The notes beneath the pieces are model-generated. The model searched no databases, was not told the origin of the DNA, and saw only the letters and a list, made by a program, of their open reading frames with translations. DNA of 17,601 nt from Clostridia bacterium (lineage in GTDB: Bacteria; Bacillota_E; RBS10-35; JAJYVN01). Positions 7,023 through 14,608 of this stretch are shown in pieces. Where the stretch lies: contig DAHWHT010000015.1 in assembly GCA_027335515.1 (NCBI GenBank), positions 1-17,601 of the forward strand. Reading direction: 5' to 3'. Position 1 is the first letter of the stretch; every line of letters begins with the position of its first letter. The translations under genes and the position numbers were made by a program.

Positions 7023-8072
7023 GTGGTGGCGGCGGTGGACGGTGTCCTGCGGCTGACGGCCTATTCCCCAGGCTCCGGCTGCGCCTGCAAGGTGGGACCG
7101 CAGGACCTCTACGAGGTGCTCCGGCGATTGCCGGCGGTCGACAACCCCCGCGTGCTCGCCGGTGTGGGCGAGGATGCCTCCGTGTTCCGCCTGCGGGAGG
7201 ATCTCGCGGTGGTGCAGACGGTGGACGTCATCACGCCGGTCCTGGACGACCCGCGCGCCTTCGGTGCGGTGGCGGCGGCCAACGCCCTGAGCGACATCTA
7301 CGCCATGGGCGCGGTGCCGCTCTTCGCGCTCAACGTGGTGGCGTTCCCGGTGCGGATGCTGCCCCTCGGCATCCTGGAGGCGATCATGCAGGGCGGGGGC
7401 GCCAAGGCGGCCGAGGCCGGGGTGCCGATCGTCGGCGGGCATTCCCTCGACGACCCGACACCCAAGTACGGCATGGTCGTGACCGGCGTGGCCGACCCCG
7501 CGCGCATCGTGCGCAAGTCGGGCGCGCGTCCGGGCGATCGCCTGGTGCTCACCAAGCCCCTCGGCATCGGCGTGCTGACCACGGCGCTCGTGCAGGGCCG
7601 GGCGGGCGCAGGGGTGGAAGACCGAGTATTGGCCGTCATGGGGCGGCTCAACCGCTCGGCCGCCGAGGCGATGCAGACGGTGGGCGTCAGCGCCTGCACC
7701 GACGTCACCGGGTTCGGCCTGCTCGGCCACCTCCATGACATGGCCCGGCAGAGCGGGGTCGCCGCCAGCGTGACGCTCGGACGCGTGCCGGTCCTGGCGG
7801 AGGCCTGGGATCTCCTGCGCGACGGCGCGGTCTCGAACGGCACCCGAAACAACTACCGGCTGCTCCGCGACCTGGTCCGTTGGCACGCGTCGGTGCCGGC
7901 CGATGCCCGAACCATGCTCTGTGACGCGCAGACCTCGGGTGGGCTGCTAATCTCCGTACCCGGTGAGCGTGCGGAGACCCTGCTCGCCGCTCTGGCCGCG
8001 GGCGGGGTGGACGCAGCGGCCATCGGGGAGGTGCTGGTGGGGCCCGCCGGATCCATTGAGGTGGTGCCCTGA
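7023..8072 (+). CDS. selD: Selenide, water dikinase SelD
   Basis: SelD uses ATP to convert selenide to selenophosphate, the selenium donor for selenocysteine, selenouridine and selenium-containing cofactors. The 349-residue protein has the Gly-rich active-site loop 'SGCACKVGP' with C20, C22 and K23. These positions correspond to E. coli C17, C19 and K20. The codon at the catalytic position is TGC, so it is a cysteine and not selenocysteine. Further family motifs are 'GVGEDASVF' (47-55), 'VQTVDVITPVLDDP' (64-77), 'AANALSDIYAMGA' (85-97) and 'GGHSLDDPTPKYG' (138-150), followed by the AIRS C-terminal domain. The GTG at 7023 lacks a clear ribosome-binding site; GTG at 7035 is an alternative. It is followed after 40 nt by a NifS-like gene, a likely partner that supplies reduced selenium. 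No selA, selB, tRNA-Sec or selU gene is present in this window. Confidence 0.93.
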   Translation: MVAAVDGVLRLTAYSPGSGCACKVGPQDLYEVLRRLPAVDNPRVLAGVGEDASVFRLREDLAVVQTVDVITPVLDDPRAFGAVAAANALSDIYAMGAVPLFALNVVAFPVRMLPLGILEAIMQGGGAKAAEAGVPIVGGHSLDDPTPKYGMVVTGVADPARIVRKSGARPGDRLVLTKPLGIGVLTTALVQGRAGAGVEDRVLAVMGRLNRSAAEAMQTVGVSACTDVTGFGLLGHLHDMARQSGVAASVTLGRVPVLAEAWDLLRDGAVSNGTRNNYRLLRDLVRWHASVPADARTMLCDAQTSGGLLISVPGERAETLLAALAAGGVDAAAIGEVLVGPAGSIEVVP

Positions 8073-8112
8073 CCGGCGGTGCCCGATCCATACACGTGGA
8101 GGAGGGGTCTGG

Positions 8113-9270
8113 ATGCCCTCGGAGCGACCCATCTATCTCGATTACAACGCCACCACCCCCGTCGATCCGGCCGTCTTCGCCGCCATGCGCCCATACCTGG
8201 AACAGGACTTCGGCAATCCCTCCAGCGGTCACGCATACGGCCAGGCCGCGCGCGAAGCGGTGGGGCACGCGCGGCGGCAGGTGGCCGAGCTTCTCGGGGC
8301 GCAGCCCGAGGAGATCGTCTTCACCGGCGGGGGCAGCGAGGCCGACAACCTCGCCATCTGCGGCGTGGCCCTCGCCCGGCGGGACCAGGGGCGGCACATC
8401 GTCACGACGGCCGTGGAGCATCCGGCCGTACTGAACACCTGCCGCTACCTGCAGCGCCGGCACGGGTTCGCCGTGACGGTGCTGCCCGTGGACGGGGCCG
8501 GCCTCGTGGACCCCGATGACGTGAGGCGTGCCTCGCGGGACGACACCATCCTGGTCAGCGTCATGCACGCCCAGAACGAGGTGGGCACGGTCCAGCCGGT
8601 GGCCGAGATCGCGGCCGTAGCGCGGGAGTGTGGGATCGCCTTTCATACCGACGCGGCGCAATCCGTGGGCAAGGTGCCGGTGCGGGTGCGTGATCTCGGC
8701 GTGGACCTGCTGGCGGTGGCGGGGCACAAGCTCTATGCCCCCAAAGGGATTGGTGCCCTGTATGTGCGCTCCGGGCTCATGCTGGAACCGCTCATCCACG
8801 GTGCCGGCCACGAGGGCGGGCGCCGGGCCGGAACCGAAAACGTCGCCGGGATTGTCGGGCTCGGCAGGGCGTGTGCGCTTGCGCGCGAGTACCTGGAGGA
8901 GGGGGAAGACCGGCTCCGGGGGCTTCGCGACGAACTGTGGGGGCGGCTGGCGGCAGCCATTCCGGGGCTAAGCCTGCACGGCCATCCGGAACGGCGGTTG
9001 CCCAACACGCTGAACGTGGGCGTGCCCGGGGTCGCAGGCGAGGACCTGCTGGCGGCCGCTGCCGGCATCGCCGCCTCGACCGGCTCAGCCTGCCACGCCG
9101 GCCGGACCGAGCCATCCGGGGTCCTGCTGGCCATGGGGCTGGCCGAGGAAGAGGCGCTCACGGCGGTACGGCTATCCTTGGGACGGTTCACCAGCCAGCA
9201 CGACGTGCGGCGGGCCGCCGACCTGCTGATTGCCGCAGCCACCGAACTGGTCAACACGCGCTGGGGCTGA
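8113..9270 (+). CDS. NifS/IscS-like cysteine desulfurase (class V aminotransferase)
   Basis: The 385-residue PLP enzyme should remove sulfur from cysteine, or selenium from selenocysteine, as an enzyme-bound persulfide or perselenide. Visible hallmarks are 'YLDYNATTPVDPAV' at the N-terminus, H103 in 'VEHPAV' (stacks on PLP), 'HTDAAQSVGK' (178-187), the Schiff-base lysine K206 in 'AGHKLYAPKGIGALY', 'RRAGTENVAG' (237-246), and the catalytic C327 in 'STGSACHAG' on the long mobile loop of group I NifS/IscS proteins. The ATG follows GGAGGAGGGG at good spacing. It is directly downstream of selD, so a selenium-delivery role (selenocysteine lyase-like feeding of SelD) is a sensible inference. The sequence does not exclude general sulfur mobilisation, and no iscU/nifU scaffold gene is adjacent. 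Confidence 0.9.
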   Translation: MPSERPIYLDYNATTPVDPAVFAAMRPYLEQDFGNPSSGHAYGQAAREAVGHARRQVAELLGAQPEEIVFTGGGSEADNLAICGVALARRDQGRHIVTTAVEHPAVLNTCRYLQRRHGFAVTVLPVDGAGLVDPDDVRRASRDDTILVSVMHAQNEVGTVQPVAEIAAVARECGIAFHTDAAQSVGKVPVRVRDLGVDLLAVAGHKLYAPKGIGALYVRSGLMLEPLIHGAGHEGGRRAGTENVAGIVGLGRACALAREYLEEGEDRLRGLRDELWGRLAAAIPGLSLHGHPERRLPNTLNVGVPGVAGEDLLAAAAGIAASTGSACHAGRTEPSGVLLAMGLAEEEALTAVRLSLGRFTSQHDVRRAADLLIAAATELVNTRWG

Positions 9271-9352
9271 TACCCCGGCGGCCGGTGTGCCATGGGAAGA
9301 GTGGCCTCGCCGGTACCGGCCATGTGCCCTGGTTGCAGAAGTGTGCAGTTGG

Positions 9353-9380
9353 AGCATGCTCGGTGCTGGGTGGGCATGCT
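9353..9380. repeat. Repeated GCATGCT dyads upstream of the SHOCT gene
   Basis: AGCATGCT (9353-9360, itself a perfect palindrome) is followed by GCATGCT (9374-9380), with identical cores about two helical turns apart. They lie 60-90 nt upstream of the SHOCT/cupredoxin pair and could be an operator. GCATGC also occurs elsewhere in the window, so the evidence is modest. Confidence 0.35.
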
Positions 9381-9439
9381 GTAAAGGTGCGGCCGAAGGC
9401 AGTACGGCGTCAGTGCCGTGCGGGGGGGTGTGATGAGCC

Positions 9440-9682
9440 GTGATGGGATACTACGGCGGGATGGCGGGACCCTGGGGGTTCTTCCCGATGCTCTTTTGGC
9501 TACTTGTCCTGGCCGGCATCGGCTTTGTCGTTTACGCGTTGGTCCGGCGGCAACCCGTGGGCCCGGGTGCCCCCGAGGACCCGCTGCGGGCACTGGCCGC
9601 CAGGTATGCTCGGGGCGAGATCGACCGCGAGCAGTATCTGAGGGTGCGGGAGGACCTGGAAGGCCGGGGGCGTCAGCCATGA
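9440..9682 (+). CDS. Small SHOCT-domain membrane protein
   Basis: The 80-residue protein has one N-terminal membrane span (about residues 12-36, 'WGFFPMLFWLLVLAGIGFVVYALV'), a short Pro/Gly linker and a C-terminal SHOCT motif, 'DPLRALAARYARGEIDREQYLRVREDLE'. SHOCT is a short helical hairpin found at the C-terminus of many small bacterial membrane proteins and thought to mediate oligomerisation or recruitment. The first residues (MMGYYGGMAGPWG) are Gly/Met/aromatic-rich, as in many SHOCT proteins near copper genes. The start is GTG at 9440 or ATG at 9443, after a GGGGGGGTG stretch. Its stop overlaps the next start as ATGA, so it is translationally coupled to the cupredoxin gene. Confidence 0.8.
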   Translation: MMGYYGGMAGPWGFFPMLFWLLVLAGIGFVVYALVRRQPVGPGAPEDPLRALAARYARGEIDREQYLRVREDLEGRGRQP

Positions 9683-10383
9683 CCCGGCGGACGGCGTTCG
9701 GCATCGGTGGCGCCTTTCTCGTGTTCGGGGTCGCGGGCTTGGTCTGGTGGGGTGCGCGGGTCGGCCCGATGTTCGGTGGCGGGTGGCGTGGCATGGCCGC
9801 CCTAATGCCAGGTATGACGGGGTTCGGTGGGATGATGGGCGGCGGGATGATGGGTTCGGATCCGGGCAAGGCCATGGGATCGGCCATGGTGAACGCGCCC
9901 GGTCCGCGCATCCCCGCGGCCCAAGCCGAGTCGCTGGGGGCCGCCGCGCCCGCCGGCGCGACCGTGGACCGGGCCGCCAACCGGGTGGTGTTCGCCACCA
10001 AGACGGTGCAGTTCGCCGTCCTCGGCAGCCCGCCGACCGGACGGGACATGACGTTCCAGATTGCCGGGCTTGCGGACCCCACCGTCGTTGTGCCGGCGGG
10101 GTCGACCGTGACGGTGCGCTTCATCAACGCGGACCACGACGAGGCGCACGGATGGCTGCTGACGCCCGCGCGGCCGCCGTTCCCGCACATGGCCATGATG
10201 GGCGCTCCCGTTGCGTTCCCCGGCGCGGTTGCACGACCCCTTGGCGATCCCAACGCGGCGGGCATGCCGGAGGAGAGCATCACGTTCCGGGCCAGTGCCG
10301 GGGGTCAGTACACGTACCTGTGCCCCGTGCCGGGGCACGCCCAGCAGGGGATGTTCGGCACGTTCCAAGTCGGCTCCGCGTAA
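9679..10383 (+). CDS. Membrane-anchored cupredoxin (rusticyanin/sulfocyanin-like)
   Basis: The 234-residue protein carries an N-terminal membrane segment (about 7-27) and a Met/Gly-rich stretch (31-70, including 'GGMMGGGMMG'). The C-terminal blue-copper domain starts at about residue 95. Type 1 copper ligands are recognisable: C215, H220 and M225 in 'CPVPGHAQQGM', with C-X4-H-X4-M spacing as in rusticyanin, and H158 in 'DHDEAHGW' as the N-terminal His (H153 is possible). Such proteins sit on the outer face of the membrane and pass single electrons in respiratory chains; sulfocyanins serve terminal oxidases in archaea. The Met-rich linker could bind extra Cu(I). It overlaps the SHOCT gene by 4 nt and is followed by a hairpin. 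No oxidase gene is adjacent, so the electron partner is unknown. Confidence 0.85.
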   Translation: MTRRTAFGIGGAFLVFGVAGLVWWGARVGPMFGGGWRGMAALMPGMTGFGGMMGGGMMGSDPGKAMGSAMVNAPGPRIPAAQAESLGAAAPAGATVDRAANRVVFATKTVQFAVLGSPPTGRDMTFQIAGLADPTVVVPAGSTVTVRFINADHDEAHGWLLTPARPPFPHMAMMGAPVAFPGAVARPLGDPNAAGMPEESITFRASAGGQYTYLCPVPGHAQQGMFGTFQVGSA

Positions 10384-10416
10384 CGTCAAGGTTCCAGGCC
10401 GAAGGACCAACCGCGT

Positions 10417-10448
10417 TGACGGCGGCGGCCGCCAAGTCGCCGCCGTCA
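10417..10448 (+). terminator. Terminator-like hairpin after the cupredoxin gene
   Basis: GACGGCGGCG (10418-10427) pairs perfectly with CGCCGCCGTC (10438-10447), extended by one T-A pair, around a 10-nt loop. It lies 35 nt after the cupredoxin stop, in the 292-bp region between the converging cupredoxin and lipoprotein genes. No T-run follows, so it is a stability or Rho-type structure at best. The rest of that region (to 10675) holds nothing recognisable. Confidence 0.5.
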
Positions 10449-10675
10449 GCAGCTTCCCCTCGTGTTCGTACGTACGTTCCGCACCAGCGGTTGGGCTCCT
10501 GCCGCCGAGAACGATCATGCCGCAGGAGGTGCGAGGGCCGACGCGATGGTGAACAACCAGGCCGGCACCCAGAACAGGAACCCGCCCATGCCACCAACTG
10601 AAACCCCGCCTGGACTACGGCGGACGCCACGCACAGCCAGCGGCAGCGCAAACGTAGCGTCAAGAGCGGTACGGT

Positions 10676-11125
10676 TCAGACAACCTGTACCCAGAACGCG
10701 TACGACGCGTCACCCTGTTTCCACCGCGCGTGCACGAGATACACATACAGCCCCGGCATCTCCGGCAGGGCGAGCACGCCGCCCCTCCCCAGGGGGACGG
10801 CGTACGTCCTCGTCGTTGTCATTTCCTCGACCTGCACCGTATCTGGCAGGGGCGGGGCGTCGAAAGCGATGCGCGCCGAGGCTTGGGGCGTGACCAGCGG
10901 TGGCCGATCTCCGACCTGTTCCAAGAGCGCCATTGGCCCGAGCGTGTGGACACACCGTGTGTGTCCCGCCCGCGACCAGCAATAGGAAGCCCGTACGGAC
11001 GTAAGTGCAACGTCACCGACCACGACGTGTGCGGGCGGTGGCTCCTGCCGGCTCACCCCGCCGCCGCACGCGGAACACGCGACGGCCAGGATCACCCCGC
11101 ACCATACCGTCACCCGCGTGCGCAT
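10676..11125 (-). CDS. Small predicted lipoprotein, unknown function
   Basis: The 149-residue protein has a basic start (MRTR), a hydrophobic stretch and a cysteine-rich end, 'VILAVACSACGGG', so C17 or C20 is the likely lipidated residue. The mature part is mostly beta, with C49 and C58 ('SYCWSRAGHTRC') as a possible disulfide. It ends 'GLYVYLVHARWKQGDASYAFWVQV', a pattern I associate with small secreted beta-sandwich proteins of Bacillus and relatives. The ATG has GGAGAAG about 12 nt upstream. It follows the cop genes on the same strand, but a 312-bp gap containing two strong hairpins suggests separate transcription. I cannot assign a function; a copper-related role is only suggested by location. 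Confidence 0.7.
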   Translation of the reverse strand: MRTRVTVWCGVILAVACSACGGGVSRQEPPPAHVVVGDVALTSVRASYCWSRAGHTRCVHTLGPMALLEQVGDRPPLVTPQASARIAFDAPPLPDTVQVEEMTTTRTYAVPLGRGGVLALPEMPGLYVYLVHARWKQGDASYAFWVQVV

Positions 11126-11225
11126 GGCGTACTGTCTTCTCCGTGAAAGTCCCCACTGATCGCCCGCCAGCAGCCGCTGAGAAGCTGCCTCGAAGCATGG
11201 CCCGGCGGTTGGGACACACTCAGTG

Positions 11226-11256
11226 GTGCATGCACGCAGTCGATGCGTGCGTGCAC
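11226..11256. repeat. Long near-perfect inverted repeat upstream of the lipoprotein gene
   Basis: GTGCATGCACGCA (11226-11238) and TGCGTGCGTGCAC (11244-11256) pair over 13 positions with one G-T wobble around the 5-nt loop GTCGA. The left arm also contains the palindrome GTGCATGCAC. It lies about 100 nt upstream of the lipoprotein start and could be an operator or a leader hairpin. Confidence 0.6.
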
Positions 11257-11381
11257 TCGCGAGTCGAGCGTCCCCCGATACGCGGCGGTGCGCTTTGCAC
11301 CGCTGGTCGCCAGGAGTGCGGGCGGTTTCCCCAGGGACGGTGCCTGTGTTGTGTCACAGCGTGCACGGTGACCATGGATCC

Positions 11382-11415
11382 GCCTGGAGGGGCGCCTCGG
11401 CCAACCCCTCCAGGC
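11382..11415 (-). terminator. Terminator-like hairpin after copZ
   Basis: GCCTGGAGGGG (11382-11392) and CCCCTCCAGGC (11405-11415) form a perfect 11-bp stem with a 12-nt loop, 22 nt after the copZ stop on the minus strand. There is no clear T-run, so termination may need Rho, or the stem may protect the 3' end of the cop transcript. Confidence 0.55.
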
Positions 11416-11437
11416 TCCCAGGCTGCCGCGCCGGGGC

Positions 11438-11650
11438 TTACGCGGACGCCAGGGTGTACCCGGCGTCCTTGACCGCCTTCGCGAGCGCATCGGCGTTCAC
11501 CCTATCCGCGTCGTAGCCCACCTTGGCCTGCTTCCGCTGCAGGTCGACCTCGGCCGAGGTGACCCCGGGCACCCCCTTGAGCGCCTTGGTCACCGCCGCC
11601 TGGCAGTGCGCGCAGGTCATCCCCTGCACAGTGAACGTGCGCGTCGTCAT
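11438..11650 (-). CDS. copZ: Copper chaperone CopZ (HMA domain)
   Basis: The 70-residue protein is a single heavy-metal-associated domain. It has 'TFTVQGMTCAHCQAAVTKALKGVPGV' with the Cu(I)-binding GMTCxHC motif (C13, C16), then 'AEVDLQRKQAKVGYD' and 'LAKAVKDAGYTL'. It is expected to carry Cu(I) in the cytosol to CopA and to CsoR. The frame stays open further upstream, but the ATG at 11650 is fixed by AAAGGAGGAG at about 9 nt. Copper chaperones of Bacillus type have His between the metal cysteines, as here. It lies 82 nt downstream of copA in the same direction. Confidence 0.93.
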   Translation of the reverse strand: MTTRTFTVQGMTCAHCQAAVTKALKGVPGVTSAEVDLQRKQAKVGYDADRVNADALAKAVKDAGYTLASA

Positions 11651-11732
11651 CGCGTCCCACTCCTCCTTTGGCGTGTTCCGGCTGCGGGCCACCCTGCCGG
11701 CGGCGCACGCGGCCCCGCCTCCTGCGCCCTCA

Positions 11733-14231
11733 TCATCGGAGCGCCTCCGCCCCACCCGCCGCCGCGGCAGTGAAACGGCGGAGGGGGGCAAAGCGCTTCA
11801 GCAGAGTGGAGTTGGTCGTCACCGAGACCGAACTCATCGCCATCGCCGCGCCGGCGATGATGGGGTTGAGGTGCCCGAGCGCCGCGATCGGGATCCCGAG
11901 GGAGTTGTAGATGAGGGCCCAGAACAGGTTCTGGCGGATCTTGCCCAGCGTGGCGCGACTGAGGTCGATGGCCGCGACCACGCCCCGCAGGTCGCCGCGC
12001 ATGAGCGTGATGTCCGCAGTTTCCATGGCCACGTCGGTACCGGTCCCCATCGCCAGGCTGACGTCGGCGGTGGCCAGCGCCGGGGCGTCGTTGATCCCGT
12101 CGCCGACCATGGCCACGCGCGCCCCCGCCTGTTTCAGTTCCCGGATCTTGGCCGCCTTGTCCTCGGGCAGCACCTCAGCCAGGATGTGGTCGGGCGCGAT
12201 GCCCGCCTGGCGCGCGATGGCCGCCGCCGTGCGCGGATTGTCCCCGGTGATCATCCAGACGTCGATACCCATCTCGCGGAGCGTGCCGATCGCCTGGCGG
12301 GCCTCCGGGCGCACCGTATCCGCGATCCCCACCACGCCCAGGATCCGGCCCGCCGCGGCGACCAGCACCGCGGTCTTGCCCTCCCCCTCAAGACGTTGCC
12401 GCGCCTCCTCCGCCGCCGCGGCGTCGACGCCCTCCTGGGACATCAGCCGGAGGTTGCCGACCAGAACGGCCCGGCCACCCAACCGGGCACGGATGCCGTG
12501 CCCGGCCAGGGCCTCCACGTCCTCTACAGGCGCCAGGGTCAGACCTTCCGCCTCCGCCGCGCGCACGATCGCCCTGCCGAGCGGGTGCTCGGACCGCCCC
12601 TCGACCGCGGCCGCGGCCCCGAGCACGTCGGCGCGCGTCGCCCCGCCGAGCGGGACCACGTCGGTCACGGCGGTCTCGCCGCGAGTGATCGTCCCCGTCT
12701 TGTCGAAGGCGACGGCGGTGATCCGGCCCGCAGCCTCCAGGTGCTCCCCGCCGCGGAAGAGGATGCCGTGCTCCGCCCCGCGGCCGGTCCCCACCATGAT
12801 GGCGGTCGGCGTCGCGAGGCCGAGGGCGCAGGGGCAGGAGACGACCAGGACGGCGGTGGCCGAAAGGAGCGCCGCCGTGAAGTGCCCCGTCCCCAGGTAC
12901 CAGCCGAGGAACGTCGCCAGGGCGATACCGATGACCGTGGGGACGAAGTAGTTCGAAATGACGTCGGCGATGCGCTGGATCGGCGCCTTGCTCCCCTGGG
13001 CCTGCTCCACGGCCCGCACGATCTGCGCCAGGACTGTGTCCCGGCCGACGCGTGTGGCGCGGAAGGTGAACGAGCCGGAGTCGTTGAGGCTCCCGCCGAC
13101 GACGGTGTCGCCCAGGGCCTTGTCCACCGGGAGGCTCTCCCCGGTCAGCATCGACTCGTCGACGGCCGAAGTGCCCTCCACCACCTCACCGTCGACCGGC
13201 ACCTTCTCGCCAGGCCTCACGATGATCAGATCCCCGACCTGCACCGCGGCGAGCGGCACATCCTCTGGTTTTCCGTCACGCAGGATCCGCGCGGTCTTGG
13301 CCTGCAGCCCAAGGAGCTTGCCGATGGCCGCCGAGGTGCGGCCCTTGGCGATGGCCTCCAGATATTTGCCCAAAAGCACCAGGGTGATGAGCAGGGCGCT
13401 GGTCTCGAAGTACGTGCCGGTGATGCCGGCCCGGCGGCCGAACAGCACCCCCGCCAGGCTGTACAGGTACGCGGCGGAGGTGCCCAGGGCCACCAGCACG
13501 GACATGTTCGCGTTTCGGCTGCGCAGGTTGAAGTAGGAGTCGCGGTAGAAGGTCCAGCCCGCGACGAACTGCACCGGCGTCGCCAGCGCCAGTTGCAGCC
13601 AGCCGTTCATCAACACCATCGCCGCCGCGCCACCCGGGGCCCAGAGGCGCGCCGCCATGCCGGCCAGGAGCGGCAGCGACAGGGCCGCCCCGAGCAGCAT
13701 GCGGTCGCGCCAGTGCCGGATCTCCCGGGCGCGCGCCGCGCCGCCGTCCTGCCCGCCCTCCTCCACCGGCACCGCCCGGTAGCCCGCGGCAAGGACGGCG
13801 GAGAGCAGGACCCCCGGATCGACCACCCCCGCCGGGTGCCGGACCAGTGCCTCGCCCGTGGACAGGTTGACGGTGGCGCCCAGGACCCCCGGCACGGCCC
13901 CGAGCGCTCCCTCTAGGCGCTGTACGCAGGAGGAGCAGACGATGCCCTCGATGGCCAGGCGGGTCGTGGCCTCGGGTACGTCGTAGCCGAGTTCGCGGAT
14001 CCCGCCGACCAACGCGGGCAGGTCCACTCGGGACGGGTCGAAGGCGACCGTCGCCCGCTCGCTGGCCAGGTTGACGCTGGCCTCCAGCACCCCGGCCGTG
14101 CGGCGCAGGCCGCGCTCGATGCGGGCGGAGCAGGAGGCGCAGGTCATGCCGGAAACGGGCAGGACCGCCTGTACGGACGGCCCGCCCCGGTCCTCACTGG
14201 CGATTGGGGCCGCGGTTTCCGTGGTGCTCAC
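11733..14231 (-). CDS. copA: Cu(I)-exporting P1B-type ATPase CopA
   Basis: The 832-residue pump exports Cu(I) from the cytosol using ATP. It has two N-terminal HMA domains, the first with GMTCASC (C31, C34) and the second with GIVCSSC (about C99, C102). Eight membrane segments carry the ion-binding CPC at 466-468. Other motifs are TGE in the actuator domain, the phosphorylated D510 in DKTGTIT, the nucleotide-domain 'SEHPLG' and the hinge 'GDGINDAP'. The C-terminal membrane pair has '[10 protein letters not shown]' and '[12 protein letters not shown]', the Cu(I)-type signature (P1B-1). The start is taken as GTG at 14231, because GAGGGGTGGG, overlapping the csoR stop, lies at good spacing; GTG at 14240 is also in frame but leaves no ribosome-binding site. 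It follows csoR by 12 nt and precedes copZ. Confidence 0.96.
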   Translation of the reverse strand: MSTTETAAPIASEDRGGPSVQAVLPVSGMTCASCSARIERGLRRTAGVLEASVNLASERATVAFDPSRVDLPALVGGIRELGYDVPEATTRLAIEGIVCSSCVQRLEGALGAVPGVLGATVNLSTGEALVRHPAGVVDPGVLLSAVLAAGYRAVPVEEGGQDGGAARAREIRHWRDRMLLGAALSLPLLAGMAARLWAPGGAAAMVLMNGWLQLALATPVQFVAGWTFYRDSYFNLRSRNANMSVLVALGTSAAYLYSLAGVLFGRRAGITGTYFETSALLITLVLLGKYLEAIAKGRTSAAIGKLLGLQAKTARILRDGKPEDVPLAAVQVGDLIIVRPGEKVPVDGEVVEGTSAVDESMLTGESLPVDKALGDTVVGGSLNDSGSFTFRATRVGRDTVLAQIVRAVEQAQGSKAPIQRIADVISNYFVPTVIGIALATFLGWYLGTGHFTAALLSATAVLVVSCPCALGLATPTAIMVGTGRGAEHGILFRGGEHLEAAGRITAVAFDKTGTITRGETAVTDVVPLGGATRADVLGAAAAVEGRSEHPLGRAIVRAAEAEGLTLAPVEDVEALAGHGIRARLGGRAVLVGNLRLMSQEGVDAAAAEEARQRLEGEGKTAVLVAAAGRILGVVGIADTVRPEARQAIGTLREMGIDVWMITGDNPRTAAAIARQAGIAPDHILAEVLPEDKAAKIRELKQAGARVAMVGDGINDAPALATADVSLAMGTGTDVAMETADITLMRGDLRGVVAAIDLSRATLGKIRQNLFWALIYNSLGIPIAALGHLNPIIAGAAMAMSSVSVTTNSTLLKRFAPLRRFTAAAAGGAEALR

Positions 14232-14243
14232 GCCACCCACCCC

Positions 14244-14555
14244 TCAGCGCGAGAACTGGGCGATGACCTCCAGGACCTCCCGGACGGCGGCCTCACCGTC
14301 GCCGCTGCGCAGGGCGGCGGCGACGCAGCCGCGCACGTGGCTCTGCAGCAGGGACTGCCCGACGGCGCCCAGTGCCGAGCGGATGGCCGCCATCTGCACC
14401 AGGATGTCGACGCAGTAGCGGTCCTCCTCGACCATGCGCTGCACGCCGCGCACCTGGCCCTCGATCTTCCGCAGGCGCTGCAGGAGGTCCGCGTTATCGC
14501 GGCGGTAACGGCTCTCAGCGCCCGCTGACGACTCCAATGCGTGGTCACCTGCCAT
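14244..14555 (-). CDS. csoR: Copper-sensing repressor CsoR
   Basis: The all-helical 103-residue repressor of the CsoR/RcnR family contains 'LLQRLRKIEGQVRGVQRMVEEDRYCVDILVQMAAIRSAL'. The Cu(I) ligands are C48, H73 and C77, with exactly the spacing of M. tuberculosis CsoR (C36, H61, C65). The second-shell residues Y47 and E93 match its Y35 and E81, which favours Cu(I) over Ni/Co or formaldehyde sensing. Binding of Cu(I) should release DNA and derepress copA and copZ downstream. The ATG at 14555 lies inside the operator and only ~13 nt from the predicted transcript start, without a ribosome-binding site. The in-frame TTG at 14537, preceded by AGGTGA at 7 nt, is a good alternative that gives 97 residues. 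Confidence 0.94.
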   Translation of the reverse strand: MAGDHALESSAGAESRYRRDNADLLQRLRKIEGQVRGVQRMVEEDRYCVDILVQMAAIRSALGAVGQSLLQSHVRGCVAAALRSGDGEAAVREVLEVIAQFSR

Positions 14556-14570
14556 ACCCCGGTATGGTAT
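14554..14570. promoter_or_regulatory. Candidate CsoR operator
   Basis: On the plus strand ATACCCCGGTATGGTAT contains nested inverted arms: ATACC (14554-14558) with GGTAT at 14561-14565 and again at 14566-14570. Known CsoR operators are GC-rich pseudo-palindromes with TACC/GGTA-like flanks around a G/C tract, which this resembles. It lies just downstream of the -10 element, covering the predicted transcription start and the annotated ATG, an ideal place for repression. Confidence 0.6.
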
Positions 14571-14574
14571 CGAA

Positions 14575-14603
14575 AGCCTATGACCCGGCATGCCGGATGT
14601 CAA
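14575..14603 (-). promoter_or_regulatory. csoR-copA-copZ promoter
   Basis: On the minus strand a perfect -35 TTGACA (14603-14598) and TAGGCT as -10 (14580-14575) are separated by exactly 17 bp. The spacer contains a perfect 12-bp palindrome, CCGGCATGCCGG (14585-14596). Transcription would begin near 14568, inside the candidate CsoR operator. Confidence 0.7.
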
Positions 14604-14608
14604 GCCGC

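Larger units (their letters stand above)
11126..11437. other. Intergenic region between copZ and the lipoprotein gene
   Basis: This 312-bp stretch holds no gene. It should contain the end of the cop transcript and the promoter of the lipoprotein gene (both minus strand). It has two strong inverted repeats, at 11226-11256 and 11382-11415, described separately. No convincing -35/-10 pair was found. Confidence 0.5.

Noticed and set aside
7073..7093. Possible selenocysteine in the SelD active site
   Set aside because: The active-site codons at this place read TGC and TGC, both cysteine; there is no in-frame TGA.
11523..13916. A 797-codon open frame on the plus strand opposite copA and copZ
   Set aside because: It is antisense to well-supported CopA/CopZ, with low-complexity Arg/Asp/His-rich content and no ribosome-binding site.
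5963..14594. GCATGC recurring in several intergenic regions as a shared regulator site
   Set aside because: The hexamer also occurs many times inside coding regions (for example near 196, 4059, 4417, 5571, 5789 and 17112), only about twice the number expected for this composition, so a shared operator is not supported.
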